A DNA stretch of 64,000 nucleotides, taken from positions 16,931 through 80,930 of the forward strand of contig CAWWDR010000024.1 of assembly GCA_963942565.1 (NCBI GenBank), written 5' to 3'. Below the pieces are notes generated by a model, which saw only the letters and a list, made by a program, of their open reading frames with translations, was not told the origin of the DNA and did no database searches. Origin of the DNA: Maea johnstoni (lineage: Eukaryota > Annelida > Polychaeta > Spionida > Magelonidae). Position numbers and translations under genes: made by a program. Shown in pieces: positions 11,061 to 25,300 of this stretch (position 1 is the stretch's first letter; every line of letters begins with the position of its first letter).

Positions 11061-11829
11061 ATTTACGGTATATATATAGTGTAATGGCAGGATACACACT
11101 GAGGCAGGTTTTTTGGTGTTGACGTCTGTCTGTTCGTCTCTCGTCGGGCTCGCTCGCTCGATTATCTCGGAAAAATGAGCATAACTTTTTGCTCTAAGAG
11201 CACATTTTGCCGCCAGATCGTTTCATGTTTTAAATATTTCTTAATCAAATAATAAATTTGGATTGTTTCCTTTAAATTGTGTCAAAATAGCGTTTTGGTC
11301 GCCGACTATCGTGCAACACACGCCGAACTATGCAACAACTGAAATAATTCGCGCTTTCGAAAAGAGCGAAGACATGGCCGGCGAATTTTCATGTTGCCAT
11401 GCATTAATCACTTGGAGTCCATACTTTAGTTCTAAAGACCACCTTAATATGTAAAGACAACAGCCCTTATATGATGCTGACATGGCCAGGAAGCGAGCGC
11501 GAAGCTTCGGAGGATTTCATTTGTTTGTTCTGACCATAAGATTAATTGTATGAACTCACTACCATTTCCACAAAATCATCATCAAAATCATCAGTTTGTA
11601 ACAGCTTTAAGAGAGCAGTAAAAGGGTAGTAGAAGGAAGTGTGAAATTTTGAAATTTGAAACCTGGCGAGTAATTCATTTTTGCCGTAAACATTGTGTCA
11701 ATCACTGTGGCAATTTTTCCCACTACCAAAGATGTCATAAAACTTAATAAGATTTCAACCTTTCACTAAATCATCCTTACTCAACAGATTTAAAAGCAAA
11801 ATTGAGGGGCACGTAGAGGAAATAGTGAC

Positions 11830-12480
11830 GATTCAAACTGTATTGAAATTGACCAACGGAAAGGCGTAGCTTCGGATTATTTCATTCCATACTGACCAAA
11901 AGATAGCATAGATTGAACGAAAGAATTGGCATCAAAATTGCAACGATTTCAACCTGTCGCAATATCTTTATTTCTCAACAGATTTGAAAGCCAATTAAGA
12001 AGCATGTAGAGGACATTGTGGCGGTTTTAACGATTTAAACCGCATTTAAATTGACTAACAGAAAGGCCACTAGCTTCGGATGATTTCATATCGTACTGAC
12101 CAAAAGCTAAAATAGATTGAGCGAAAAAAATTGGCATTAACACTACAACGATTTCAACCTGTCGCAAAATCTTTATTTCTCAAGAGATTTGAAAGCAAAT
12201 TATGTAGCATGTAGAAGAAATTGTGGCGGTTCTAACGATCTAAACCGCATTAAAATTGAGCCATGGAAACGCGTAGCTTCGGATGATTTCAGTTCATACT
12301 GACTAAAATATAGCATAGAATTAGCGAAAAGAATTGGCATTAAAACCACAACGATTTCAACCTGTCGCAAAATCCTCATTTCGCAACAGATATGAGAGAG
12401 AATTAAACGGCAGGTAGAATTAGTTTTGGCGGTTTTAATGCTCCAAACCGCATTAAAATTGAGCCACGGAAAAGCGAAAA
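11830..12480. repeat. ~200-bp tandem units, array 1
   Basis: Three or more diverged copies of a unit with the landmarks AACGATTTCAACCTGTCGCAAAATC, GAAGCATGTAGAGG-like, GTGGCGGTTTTAAC and ACCGCATTAAAATTGA. GTGGCGG landmarks fall near 12018, 12222 and 12425, giving a period of about 203 bp. The same unit appears in inverted orientation near 9190-9260, 9845-9990 and 10560-10690. Confidence 0.8.
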
Positions 12481-12850
12481 TTCATAAATCTATTTTTACT
12501 GTTCAACATATTGCCCACCACCGTCACCGTGTCGGCTTTCCCCGACGTCGCGTGGGCATTGTTACTTTGTTGCGTTTTTTCGCGTGATACCTGATCAAAA
12601 CGCTATTTTGAAACCCCCCTGATTATGAAATCATCCAACGTTTCGCGCTCGCTTCTTGGCCATGCCAGCATCATATTACTGCCGCTCAGGGTCACGGTCT
12701 AACTGCACTTTGTGATCCGTGACACAATTACGGCCAGAAACACTCAACAATCACATTGCGTGGGAGCGCCTTCTGATCTCGCGATTCTTAGCGAGACCGG
12801 AAGCAGCCCACGAGATTTGCGGCCTTCAGAGCGGCTGTGTTCGCATACCA

Positions 12851-13740
12851 CTAGCCACCCGCCGTGCTACGCACGGATTTTGATTGTAATTTCAAATAAG
12901 TGATAATTAGTGGAATAAGAGAGTCAACATTTACGACATATTAGTTTAATTCATGTGAGAATGCAAAAGAAAAGGAAGAAAACAGACAAAACTGATATAA
13001 ATGAGAAAATTAAGCAATACAACTATAAATCAAATCGTGCTGAGAAGGGGAAATCAGGGAAAAAGAGAAATCTGTATCAACTAAAATATTCTCTTAAAAC
13101 CAAGTAGAAATACCCCCTTGACCTTTTAAATCAAAAACATGTGAATAATTTTTTTTGTTATTGAAGTATACCCTGGGACACTGAAAATGAATACAATACT
13201 GGAGATAAAGAAGTTATTGAAGATATATAGTGCAAAAAAACACAACAAACACCAAGAAAGACAATGAATATGTACAGAGAATTTAAAAAAGATGATTTGA
13301 AGATGCACAAAAAATGAAAGAATGAAAATCTGTAAATTAAAGAAAATGCAATAAGGAATAAACACAGAAAGGATGAACAGAAAACAAAAAGAATAGAGAA
13401 TAAATGCATGAGAATATAGGATGCACAAACAAAGAAAGAATGCAGGGTGCAGGTATAAAATGTTCAATATAGGAGTCGGAGGCACACGTTGAAAGTTTTT
13501 TTTTAAATGATGCACAAGGAAAAAAACAAATATAATAAGAGAGCGCATTGAAGAATGAAACAGAAATAAGTAGGAAGAGAAAACTGGATGCGCAGACACA
13601 TGAGAAAGGGCAAAAGATAAAAATACAGGATGCAGAAATCGCATCAGAAAGAGGAAAGACAGGATACAGAAGATAGCAACCTCCCCATGTTTCTATCAAT
13701 GGCGAACGAATCAATCAGCTAGTAGAACGAATTGCGAGGT
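12851..13740 (-). mobile_element. Helitron-like element, 3' end at 12851
   Basis: Read on the minus strand, the hairpin CCGTGC-GTA-GCACGG is followed a few bases later by CTAG and then T. This is the known 3' terminus of Helitrons (hairpin, CTRR, insertion before T). The rest is long A/G-rich sequence with no rolling-circle replicase, so the copy is non-autonomous. It separates two arrays of the 200-bp unit. The 5' end is only guessed from where the array resumes. Confidence 0.5.
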
Positions 13741-15640
13741 TTAGAAATATGAAATCTGGCGAGTAATTTATTTTTGCCGTTAACATTGAATCCATGACTG
13801 TGGCAACTTTTCCCGCTACTAAAGATGTCAAAAAAAATTACTAAGATTTCAACCCTTCCCAGAATCTTCCTTTCGCTACAGATTTAAAAACAAATGTTAA
13901 AGCATGTAGACTGAATTGTGGCGGTTCTAACAATCCAAACTGCATTAAAATTGACCCCTGGAATGGCGAAGCTTCTGATGATTTCATTTCATACTGACCA
14001 AATGACAGCATAGATTTTTGCAGTAAACATTGAGTCCAACACCCAGGCAACTTTTCCCACTACTACAGATGGCATGAAAATTACTAATATTTCAACCTAT
14101 CGCCAAATCCTTCTTTTAAAATTAATTAATTAGCAGCAAGTAGAATGAATTGTGGCGGTTTTAACAATTTAAACCGCATTAAAATTGACCCACGGTAAGG
14201 CGAGTAATTCATTTTATACCGTGAACATTGAGTCCACTACTCTGGCAACTTCTACCGCTACTAAAGCTGGCATAAAACTTACTAAGATTTCAACCTTTCG
14301 CAAAATCTTTATTTCGCAACAGATTTTTAAAAGCAAATTGAGAAGCATGTAGAGGAAATTGTTGCGATTCTAACAATCTACACCGCATTAAAATTGACCC
14401 ACGGAAAGGCGTAGCTTCAGTTCATTTCATATCATACTGACCAAAAGATAGCATAGATTCAGCGAAAAAAAAGTGACAAAAAATTACAACAATTTCAACC
14501 TGTCGCAAAATCTTTATTTCTTAACAGATTCAAAAGCCAATTGAGAAGCATGTAGAGGAACTTGTGGAGGTTCTAACGATCCAAACCGCATTAGAATTGA
14601 CCCACGGAAAGGCGTAGCGTCAGATGATTTCATTTCATACTGAGCAAAAGATAGTATAAATTCAGGGAAAATTATAATTTCAACCTGGCGCAAAATCTTC
14701 ATTTCTTAAAAGATTCAAAAGCCAATTGAGAAGCATGTAGAGGAACTTGTGGCGGTTCTAACAACCCAAACCGCATTAGAATTGACCCACGGAAAGGCGT
14801 AGCGTCAGATGATTTCATTTCATACTGAGCAAAAGATAGTATAAATTCAGGGGAAAAAATTGCCATAAAAATTATAATTTCAACCTGTCGCAAAATCTTC
14901 ATTTGTTAAAAAATTCGAAAGCCAATTGAGAAGCATGTAGAGGAACTTGTGGCGGTTCTAACAACCCAAACCGCATTAGAATTGACCCACGGAAGGGCGC
15001 GTAGCTTCAGATTATTTCATTTCATACTGAGCAAAAGATAGTATAAATTCAGGGAAAAAAATTGCCATAAAAATTATAATTTCAACCTGGCGCAAAATCT
15101 TCATTTCTTAAAAGATTCAAAAGCCAATTGAGAAGCATGTAGAGGAACTTGTGGCGCTTCTAACAACCCAAACCGCATTAAAATTGACCCACGGAAAGGC
15201 GTAGCGTCAGATGATTTCATATCATACTGAGCAAAAGATAGTATAAATTCAGGGAAAAAAATTGCCATAAAAATTATAATTACAACCTGGCGCAAAATCT
15301 TCATTTCTTAAAAGATTCGAAAGCAAATTGAGAAGCATGTAGAGGAACTTGTGGCGGTTCTAACAACCCAAACCGCATTAGAATTGACCCACGGAAGGGC
15401 GCGTAGCTTCAGATGATTTCATTTCATACTGAGCAAAAGATAGTATAAATTCAGCGAAAAAAATTGCCATAAAAATTATAATTTCAACCTGTCGCAAAAT
15501 CTTCATTTGTTAAAAAATTCGAAAGCCAATTAAGAAGCATGTAGAGTAACTTGTGGCGGTTCTAAAAATCCAAACCGCATTAGAATTGACGCACGCAAAG
15601 GCGTAGCTTCAGATGATTTCATTTCATACTTCAAGCAAAA
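13740..15640. repeat. ~200-bp tandem units, array 2
   Basis: About nine consecutive units with landmarks near 13917, 14152, 14361, 14562, 14750, 14949, 15150, 15352 and 15555, so spacing is mostly 199-203 bp. Units from 14500 onward are nearly identical, and earlier ones are more diverged. This is the pattern of recent local amplification. The short reading frames repeated in it are by-products of the repeat. Confidence 0.85.
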
Positions 15641-16254
15641 CCTGACGTATTTTAGTTACGGTCACTGTCAATAGAGGGCGCTGCAAAATTTCCCGCCGAA
15701 ACGCCGAGTAGCAGACGCTGCACGCGGCGGACATCGCCGATTAAACGAAAAATCAGCAAATCATAAATTGTAAAGTTGGAAAACTATAAACTTTGACTCG
15801 GAGAGTAATAATACAGGTATTTTAATATGAAAAATAAAACTCTCTGGGAGAAATATAAAAAAAATAGGGGACCCAGCTGCCTCGGCACCGGAACAAAATG
15901 GTGCGGCCATCTTGCTTCTCGTAATAAATCCATAACTTGGCACAGATATACCCAAAATCGGACAGGTAAGTATGCGAATAATTATGTGATACATTGGTTA
16001 CTCATTCATAAGTTACCAATGTATCATATTATAATGGTTTTGTGAAGTTATTGGACGTATTTTTCTTTCTTCGTTTCAGCCACAATCGTCTAGGAGTTAA
16101 ATTCACTGACCGACGCGCCATCACCTTCAGTGGTGGAAAGCGCAACTAAGCACCCAATACATCGCGTGCGATAAAATCACGAGGGCTATACAAGTTTGCG
16201 TATTCACGAAGTAATCGCACTCGCGAACTTTGCCTGTTCTACACTATTATTATT
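15641..16254. other. Non-coding spacer between the repeat arrays and the MULE-type gene
   Basis: Contains a GC-richer patch (15660-15740) resembling parts of the neighbouring repeat complex, then ordinary sequence. No gene is supported. Confidence 0.4.
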
Positions 16255-16260
16255 TTTATT
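16255..16260 (-). promoter_or_regulatory. Candidate poly(A) signal of the MULE-type gene
   Basis: AATAAA on the minus strand about 52 bases past the stop codon at 16312, within an A/T-rich tract. Confidence 0.45.
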
Positions 16261-16311
16261 ATAATTATTAGGGACACCTAATGAAGCACCTCTTAGATGA
16301 ACTTTTTAGAC

Positions 16312-19300
16312 TTAACAGTGCGGACAGACATATTCTTCGTTGATAAGTGCCGCAACATCTGAAGGATCAATTGTTAAACAGTTAAAATGGTATCGAACAT
16401 GGCAACTAGTGCACTGAATTAGTTGTTCCCCAGGCTTGTGACGGTGGCATTTGCAGTGTTTTGATAGATGGTATTGGAAAGAAGTCACACTGCTAACATG
16501 AGTATTGAACTGAGGGAACATTCGGACCTCTTTCCTTTCCAAGCATTGGACTAAATGTTCCCTCATTCTATTTTGTTGGAATCTGACTGTGATTGGGTCT
16601 ATTCCTGATGCAAATGCAAACATATTTGCAATAGAGAATAGACCGCAATCATCGGAGCCAAACTGTTTCTGGGCACACAGAACATTTACTGAAATCTCAC
16701 CCAATAATCCCACACTGTATTGCTTGTAAATGTCAACTAGTTGGTGTCGTAATGGAGTTGACAGATTGGTTCCGAGTGAGTCATATATTTTTATTGTTCC
16801 CCCCATGGAAGTGGACATGACCCAGTGATTGCCTAGGTGATGTGCTTGGAGAGCCTCCCCTGAAACTGGGCAGTCATAGAGGCCGTTTGACAACAAAACA
16901 ACACTCCTCAGGCCTTCAATGAGAGGGAATTCATTACTTATGAGTACCTGAGCAGCATCAATGATCTTGTCACAAAGCCAGCTGCCGTTGAGAATTGATT
17001 CCTTATCCTCTTGTTTCAGGGAAGCCTCTCCAATGTCCACCCAAATATTTGTCTGTGCAATGTCCTCATTCTTGTAATGCATCCGACTATCACCTTTAGG
17101 CTTCCCAAATTTTCTTGTTGGTAGAATATTCAAAGGACCTTCTTTTGGGTTTGGGTCATCCTGTGAAGTAGGAGTATTATTCGTATTTTTAATGATTTTT
17201 GCGAGAACTGCTTGTGCATCTACATCTATCTCATTCTTTTTGACTTCAACCAGCTGTAATTTCTTTGGCGATTCATTTAACATCAGGCCATTTTCAGATG
17301 GTACCTCAGCCTGGACTTTAACTTTCAGGTCGTTTAAATCTCCTAAGAGTGTGTTTAGGGAGTTCTCATTTCTTAGAATATACACCAGATCTGTGATATC
17401 TTTCAGGACATTGGTACATTGTTGTACAAGTTTGATCCTGTTTGATCTTTTCCTCCCAGGGAGACCACCTACATTCCCTACATCTGGCTGGGCATACATG
17501 TAGCCATCATTCTGAGGAGCGACCCTCTTATTGGTCACATGACCCAGAACCGCTGTGTCCAATGTCATGAATGGGTTTGACCGGTAATGGTCAGGGAAGG
17601 TATTCCATGAAAGACCATCCCTGACCATTATTATTGCAAGCATGTGTTTGCAGGGCAGCCTATTGTTTGCCCAGTCAGGACATGTGCAGTGCGGTTCTGA
17701 GACGGGAGATCCGAAATGAACCTTATAGATGCAATCACTGGTCTCGCTCCTGACGGTGTAATTACCATCATTGGTGGCTGATATATCAGATGGAACAATG
17801 GCGGATGTCATTCGATTCAGGATGTGCTTCCGCAGCCAGACAGGCTTGTTGTTCAGAAATGCTGGCAGCATTTTGTCCTGCTCTGCATACCCTGAGGAGG
17901 CTTTTACATTCAGTTCCGTATACCTGCGATGAGAGATGTAATATTTGCAAATCGAAATAATGGGGTTATGAAATGTAAAATCATAGCGAGTCAAGTGAAT
18001 AGAAACAAAGTTGATGTAAAGGGGTGTAGGGATGTCATCGGTAGTCGACAAATTGATAAATCAACATTTTCACTTTGTCAATTAAATCGAATCGAATGGT
18101 TGGGTATCGAATTGAAATAATGGATATTCTGTACCCCAATAATGGGGTATGATTATTAATAAAAATTACACTTTCCCCAGACATTTCCCTGTTAAACTAT
18201 TGCAAAGTGAAACTCTGACTAAATATTGAAGTATTTTCTATGGCTTTTGTAAGAGAAATTGGAAGGAATGGTGTGCTTTACTGAGGCATATGGCCAAGAC
18301 AGCATATCCAACCAAAATAAAGGGATATCAATGACATACCTATAAATAATTGTGCCCTACTATCACGTTATAGCGTATCGAATCGAATCGAATCGAAAAA
18401 TATATCAATTAATTGAATCGATAAAATTTCTTATCAATGACATCACTAGGGGGGTTAGGTATACTTTTGACTTCTGTAAGGCCTGTTTTCAGATGATTTT
18501 TCTGTGCCAGAAGTCAATTGAATCCTTGGTCATTTAATACCTGTACCAAAAGTTGATAGAGTTTTGGTACAGCGTAAGGCTGTTACAAAAGTCGAGCATA
18601 TTTGGACCAATTGTCGATTGGTATGGGTCAACTTCTGGTACATGACATAGATGTAAATTTGTGACTTACGTCAAGTAAGCATCAGGGAGAAATTGATTGA
18701 CAAGTACGTTGAGGAACTCGCTCAGGGCACAATTTTTGTACCCTTGCAGGTAGTCGTACTTCAGGCATTCGTTCTGACGTTCGATCCCATTGTTTGTCCT
18801 AATTAGGCCTTCAAAGCAATCATCACGAAAGAGGTCGCACCACATCTGAAATTTTTTGTATGTATATATTATACAGGCCAAATATGATATCTTAAAAATT
18901 CATGATCAATACCGTTTTTTTTGTGTTGCGTTATGTTATTAATTTGGTAAGAAATATCATTCTCTAGCACACATGTTTTAGAACCTCTATAAATTCACGA
19001 TCAATACTGATTTTTTTGTCTTTTGGTATGTTACTAATTTGGTAAGAAATATCATTCTCTAGCACACGCGTTGTAGAACCTCTATATTGATTTAATTTTA
19101 TTGCACATTTCACTTTTCATTGTATTAACTGCACACATTCTATCAGTAAGCCGATTCTGGGTTTTATCAAGAGGAGAGGCTGATAAATGATGCAATGTTG
19201 ATTTGTACAATTTTTGCAATACCTTTATGTGAGGTTCCCATGTGTTTGTGAAGTAACTCTGGAGCATTTCTGATGATTTCCAAGGTTTGCTCCCCTTCAA

Positions 19301-22300
19301 ATTTGATACTGCCTCCTTCAACTCCTCCTCAGTGTTGGCATGGGCAATTTTCCTGAGCAGGCCCTTGACAACATCCTGACAGTGAGTGACCCCGTGGCTT
19401 GCTTTTCGACACCATTCCATCCAGCTTTTTTCCCTATGGAACTCGCATAGGCTCAATTGGGTATCTGGAACGTTAGTGGTGTATTGCTTGAAAAATCTTA
19501 ATGGTTAAGGTCTTACGATATAAGTTTTTTGTTTTTGGCTACAGCGATTTCCATATTCATTGAATTTGATGTTTTGACACGTTTTCAGGAATAATGTTTG
19601 ATAATTCATGAGCATAAAATGGGGTTTCCATGCCCAACAACATCTTATATAAGGATGGGCATATATGATAACAATCGAGTTACTCTTTTCTAACATTTTC
19701 ATGAAAATTTGCCCCCAAAAAGTCCTATTTGACCGTCTGTGGTTAGAAAACTAACGTGATGACCTATCATTTTCTTTATGTCTTCTTATTAAGAGCATTG
19801 TTCAGAAAGCGTAGACAGAAATTGGTAAAAATTAAATTCTGCCTTTGTCAATTTGTGGGTTAAAAACCTATTTCTCAAATTCCTTGATTTAGCCATTTGA
19901 CACTAACCTGGCCATACTGTGTTAACTGCTTTGCGTTCAGATGCTGAAAAGTCCACCATAAATCGTTTCGGTTTCCATGATGGGTTCCACGATGCAATCA
20001 GTCGCAATGCCTCAACTATGTCCTTTGTTTCTTCAGAGTTGGTCACAAACGCTGCGACAACCATATACCTGACGTTGGTCTTCACGCACAGGAAGAATAA
20101 AGGTAAGGAATAGCGGCATACTTTGTACGTAGCATCTAGCAGAACCAAATGGTTCCCGTATAACATTAGAAGGCGGCGTTGCCATTCCGACTGGTAACAC
20201 CAGAGCAGTGGCAAGGTTTTTCCATCTGTGTCATTGCAGGGGCGGAAGAAGATGTAATCCTTATCGTTTCCACTTTTCCATTTTTCTTTGAGTCTTGATA
20301 CATTTTCTTGATCAACCTGGGAAGTAAGGATATTTTTTGGATTACATTTTGACTTTCATTAATATAGTGAATTATGGCTGATATAAATTGAAATTTTGCA
20401 ACAATCCATTCTTTTTATGAACAGTTCTTTTGAAATAAGTTCCTTTACATACAATATGACATCATTGTTTTTTATAGATATTTTTATTAATTTTTCAGAT
20501 ATCTGATTTTGTGACATTAGGATCGCCTCATATTTTGAGAAAAGGTGAGTTAGGCATAGGATGGTGAAAGCAATATCTGCTACATGTTGTACTACCCCCT
20601 CCAGTTTTATCAATGGGAAAAAATTAGTTACTGTAGAACACACATATGACGCGTGTCCCAAATATGGGTAATTGGGGAGTTTTCGCGTCATAGCATATCT
20701 TTATGTAAGCGACGGTAAACAAAACAGCAAAAAATTGCAAAAGCGAACAACAGAAAAGCGTAAGTTACAAGACAAACTCTTGATGCCACTGGCGTCCCTC
20801 TTGTTAAAGTCTGACACCAACCTAATCTGCATTAATACAATACTTACTATAGCATTTTTATACTGGGTTTTTGCTTTTTTCATAATGTTCCTGTAGTCCT
20901 CTCGTAAGGGAAAGAATCGTCTCCGAAGCTCATCTGGAGCTTGCTGGCCTCGAAACATTTCATTAATCACAAACTCCTTCACGTGTCTCCTCATCTCATG
21001 CACACGTCTCACACCAGCCCTTGTCAGGGACAGTATTTTCTCCTCAACTACTGGGTGAATAGACTGACGAAACCCTGCCACCTATAGGAAATATATTGTA
21101 AGAAGCTGGTGAGATAATATTTTGGATAACAGATTTAATTAGCATTTATGAAAATTATCACAGTGAGCTTTCTTACAAATTTAAAATGCTTGTACAGAAT
21201 AGATCCTACCTCTCTGTGTCTGACACTTAGATTTCATACTAGGGGCCCGAAAAGATCTTTTGATAGCAAGTTATTGATCAAAAACAGGATTTCTGGTTAC
21301 TAAACATGCTTTTTTGGACCCCTAGGCTGAAAAAAGCTAGGGGCCCACAGCAAAATCTAGGGGTAAATGCCCTTGGGAAAGTCGAACCCTGCCTCTTACG
21401 GTTTAGTATGTTGTTATTTTAAAGAGATTCAAATGTGAAACATTTCGTAGAAAGCTGTCTGACATTCTGCTCATTTCAACATTTGAACTGCAAATTAATT
21501 ACCGATGGATCCAAAGAGTGCCCCACATGCTCTTCGGGATGTGGGAGGTGCACATAAAACTTCCTCTCCATGGTTACGGCACTCCGTCGTTCAAGAGCCT
21601 TTTTGATAGCCGCCTTTGTGTTAATGCATGTATTCCTACTAGGTCCACTGTTTTCCACGCACTGAATCCAAAATAAGAAATCTCTATAGATGTAGTCATG
21701 TATTATACTTCAGTGTGTAACATTACTTAATGAGATAAAAGCAAGTCCAGTGCCAATTTGCTATATATATATTGCTATTTTCTTCTTCAGGTTTATGAGA
21801 AAAAGGACCTATCAAAGTCAGGAAATGTTTTATTCAGCAATTGTCAAGTTTCAAGGTAAAATCTCCTAGCTATTGATCCATGAGTTGAAGGGGTGCATTG
21901 TGTTTTACAACTACAAAATTCTATACTCACTGAAAGGATATATGAATTTAAATTGCGTAGTTTGATATCAAGCAATCATAGAAACAATTTGATGAAATAA
22001 ATTTATAGAATCATGGGTAAAGACCTTTATTACATGAAACATTTATCATGCCCTGTCCATTACCTTGAATTGAGGCAATTTTATAACCTCTACCACTGTT
22101 ATCGAAGCAGAGCAACCAATCTTCTTTGTGGTTTGGGCACAGAACCGGGACCCACTCTTTTTGTACTCATGATCCTGACTCTGCGGAAAAAAAGTTATGT
22201 TCTACAAATTATTTTTGTGTTAAAATACAGTATAAATAATGGATTTAATGAATTGAAAACCATATTCCTTTCAGTCTTGTTGCATTGTTTGCATATTTGT

Positions 22301-25300
22301 CGGTATTTGCGCCATTTACTATATAAATGTGTTTAGTGCTCAGAAAATCAACTTTCCAATTTGGGCAAATGAAAACTAAAATGTACTTGCCCAAAAGACA
22401 TTTATTCAAAAATTCAGTTGCCGGGGCAAGTACTTATGTTGGCGCCGTGGAGGTAAGCATTGTATTTGTTACATAAATAGCATGCCCAGGATAACAGTTT
22501 ATGCTGGTCTTGGTCTTTTTCCATCATCTTTTTTTAATATGAAAGTGCTGCAAAGTCATAAGTAGGCAGTTGTAATTTACTGTTGGAAGTATATTCCGAA
22601 GCATTTCTAAGGGCAGTTGTAAACCATGTTGGAGAATCAAAACTGATTCTAATAGTAAGTACCTTCTTCCTTTGCCTGTATCTGTTCTTATCTTTGCCTT
22701 GATGGCACTGCAGGTCAAGTCTTCCTCCAGGCACAAAGATGAAGGGAATTCCATCATACGGTATATTGCGGGAACTCCAATGCAAGACCTTGAATGATCC
22801 GTCTAAAAGCCATCCTTGAATTAAGGAAATAATGACTAAGCAAATGTATTCTATTAATGTCTCAGCTGTTTCCCTTCCAATCATAAAAAAATAAAATTGA
22901 TGAATATCTGAGATAAGAATACATGTAATGCTTAAAAAAAGGTTTGGTTCCTGTAACAATCCGCAAAAAAGGGTAGATGTTGTATGCCCTGCGTGGTATC
23001 CCTGATTGCGTTTGTAGTTAGTGTTGGTATGCAGAGATGTGAAGGGTTGGCAAAATCCTGTACAAAGAATTCTCTCAGTACCAATCATTAACTACCTCTT
23101 ATTATGAATACAGTTATATTATTGAATGTTATGTTTGTCTTTCAGTACATGGAACCCAAGAGATGTGCACCACTCAAGCTCATCACTCACTGAATGATGT
23201 TAGAGCAGTTTACTGTTGCACCTGTATCTGACACCGACCCCAGGTAAGTTACCCAGGGACTTACCCAGGATTTTCATAACAGGTTGTCCACATTGGGATT
23301 TCAAGAATTTTAGGTGTCCAAAATCCATGATTGAAAAAGTAAAAATCATAACACTGATTATGTACAATAACTAATCAAGTGTCTTTTTACATAGAATCAT
23401 GTATTCTTCATGAACTAGGGAGTCCAAACGACCCTTAATTTCTGTTGTGTTGTGCAGTCCCCCTCCTTTGTTGCTCATAGAATCTTCTTGAACTGAATTT
23501 AGTTTTCAATTTCACTAGTTTATTTTGCTGAAGAGATAATTGTGACATGTTGTTCATGAATTGCGTTAAAATAAGGTACATTATTTATTCCATTTTTGGT
23601 AATCACATTCACTTGGTTAATGTTGAGCCAGAAAAAAACTAGGGAAACAGCCATGAACAGATTACAGGGCATGACAAAAAGTAATGAGGAAGCTGGAGAT
23701 TAATCAATTAAGGTATATGCTGTCCTCCCCCTTTCGACAATTTGTGGATTTCTTTAATTCCTCTTTGATGTGTTCTAGTATGGATTATTAACAAATTAGA
23801 AACAAGAATATGACAAATAACCACTTTAACTTTTTGATGAATGTCGTTGCAGAAGTGTTCAATTTGAAAATAGAAAGTTAAATTTATGCAATCAACAGTA
23901 AGTGGTGGGTTTGAATGTCTTTGAATTGTAATCGAAATTCTTTTGAATGTGTTTGTGGAAGTAAGTTTTGGGGGGAACTTATATTTTGAAACAAGGATGT
24001 ATATGACTTCAGTTAAACTGTTGACTTTATTTCTTCAGGCAGATGAAGATATCACTGAGGCTCTAGGGATGGTGTCAGGTCTTGTGTACCCATGTCTACC
24101 ATTGCTTAACAGCCAGAATAGCTCCAACGATGACAAATGGCCTGCGGAAAATGGTGTGCAAACCTCGGCCAGGAAATACCAAGTAAGAATAAATCTATTC
24201 CCCCTTTCAGCTACTCAAATCAATGTCTTTCTAAGAAACGTCTTCTAGTTTTCACATATTTAAATGTTAGTGCACTTATCTTTATCAATTTTTTCAAATA
24301 GTATCTGAATTTTAATAAATTGCCAAAATATTATTAACAGCATTGTTGCATGAAGAGAGCACATGAATGAGGAAATTGTCAGTATGTGAGGGTTAATTGT
24401 TTAATTTGATTCTTCGTATAATTTAAGGAGAGTAATACAGATATAATATGAATAAATAAACCTGAGTTGGGTTCAAATCCTCTTGCTAAGTTAACTGTGC
24501 ACTACATTCCTTATAGATTCTAGAGAATTTGTATCAACACTGACAAAATGTTATTTCTCAGAATTTCACTGAACATGGAGCAGATATGGATGGTTTCCTG
24601 CAATAATGAAATATATTTTTATAAGTTCATGAATCATAGGCTGAATCTGAGATATGACAGTTGATCTAATTTTGAAGCTATTCTAGCGGAAAATTGTGTT
24701 ATTTTATGCAATACCATATCAAGACTTTTTCTGAAAAGCTTCTGTTAGGATGAGGATGCTCAAGGAATAACAAAGAAAACTTAAAACAAACCTAAAACCA
24801 TAAAATAGACATGCTTATGTTACTGTTTCAGGTGAAAAGGTTGAAAAACTGCCGGAGTTTCTATCAAAGTTATTTGGACCCTGTGGGAAATATGGTACAA
24901 CTTGATCGCCGCACCCTTACTTCCCTGGATCAAAGTGACGCCACGGAAACAGCACATTTAATGCCCAAAAGTGGCCAAGTTACTCAGGACTGCGTAAATT
25001 ATTCGGATCTCTCAAGATCAAACACTATTGACAACATCAAGGCTGCTGCGAATGTGCAAATCATCAATACACAGCTTAAAACTTCTACTACTTCGAAGGG
25101 ATTTTATGACTTTATGAACAATAAACATTAAGCTATGTGGAACATTTCAGTATAAAGGGAGCTTTAACAAACATCACATCTTAATTTATGCTGTTATTTA
25201 TTTCATTTGATTGTGTCTAAAAAAAAACACAATCACCCGTTCCTAGATGTCTCATGGTAATCTTTTATTGATGTTACTCACATTATCATATCAACAATAT

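Noticed and set aside
13126-13714. Overlapping minus-strand frames of 83-172 codons rich in Phe, Ser, Leu and Ile
   Set aside because: They come from an A/G-rich tract in several phases at once. Composition alone explains the hydrophobic look.
14514-15304. Repeated minus-strand frame of about 67 codons
   Set aside because: It recurs once per unit of the ~200-bp tandem array and has no independent coding signal.
16312-18051. A single-exon gene starting at an ATG at 18051
   Set aside because: The first 43 codons lie upstream of a good splice acceptor at 17924 and match no family. The exon joins in phase to the preceding MULE exon instead.
22064-22336. Plus-strand frame of 107 codons
   Set aside because: Antisense to an exon of the MULE-type gene; no coding evidence on this strand.
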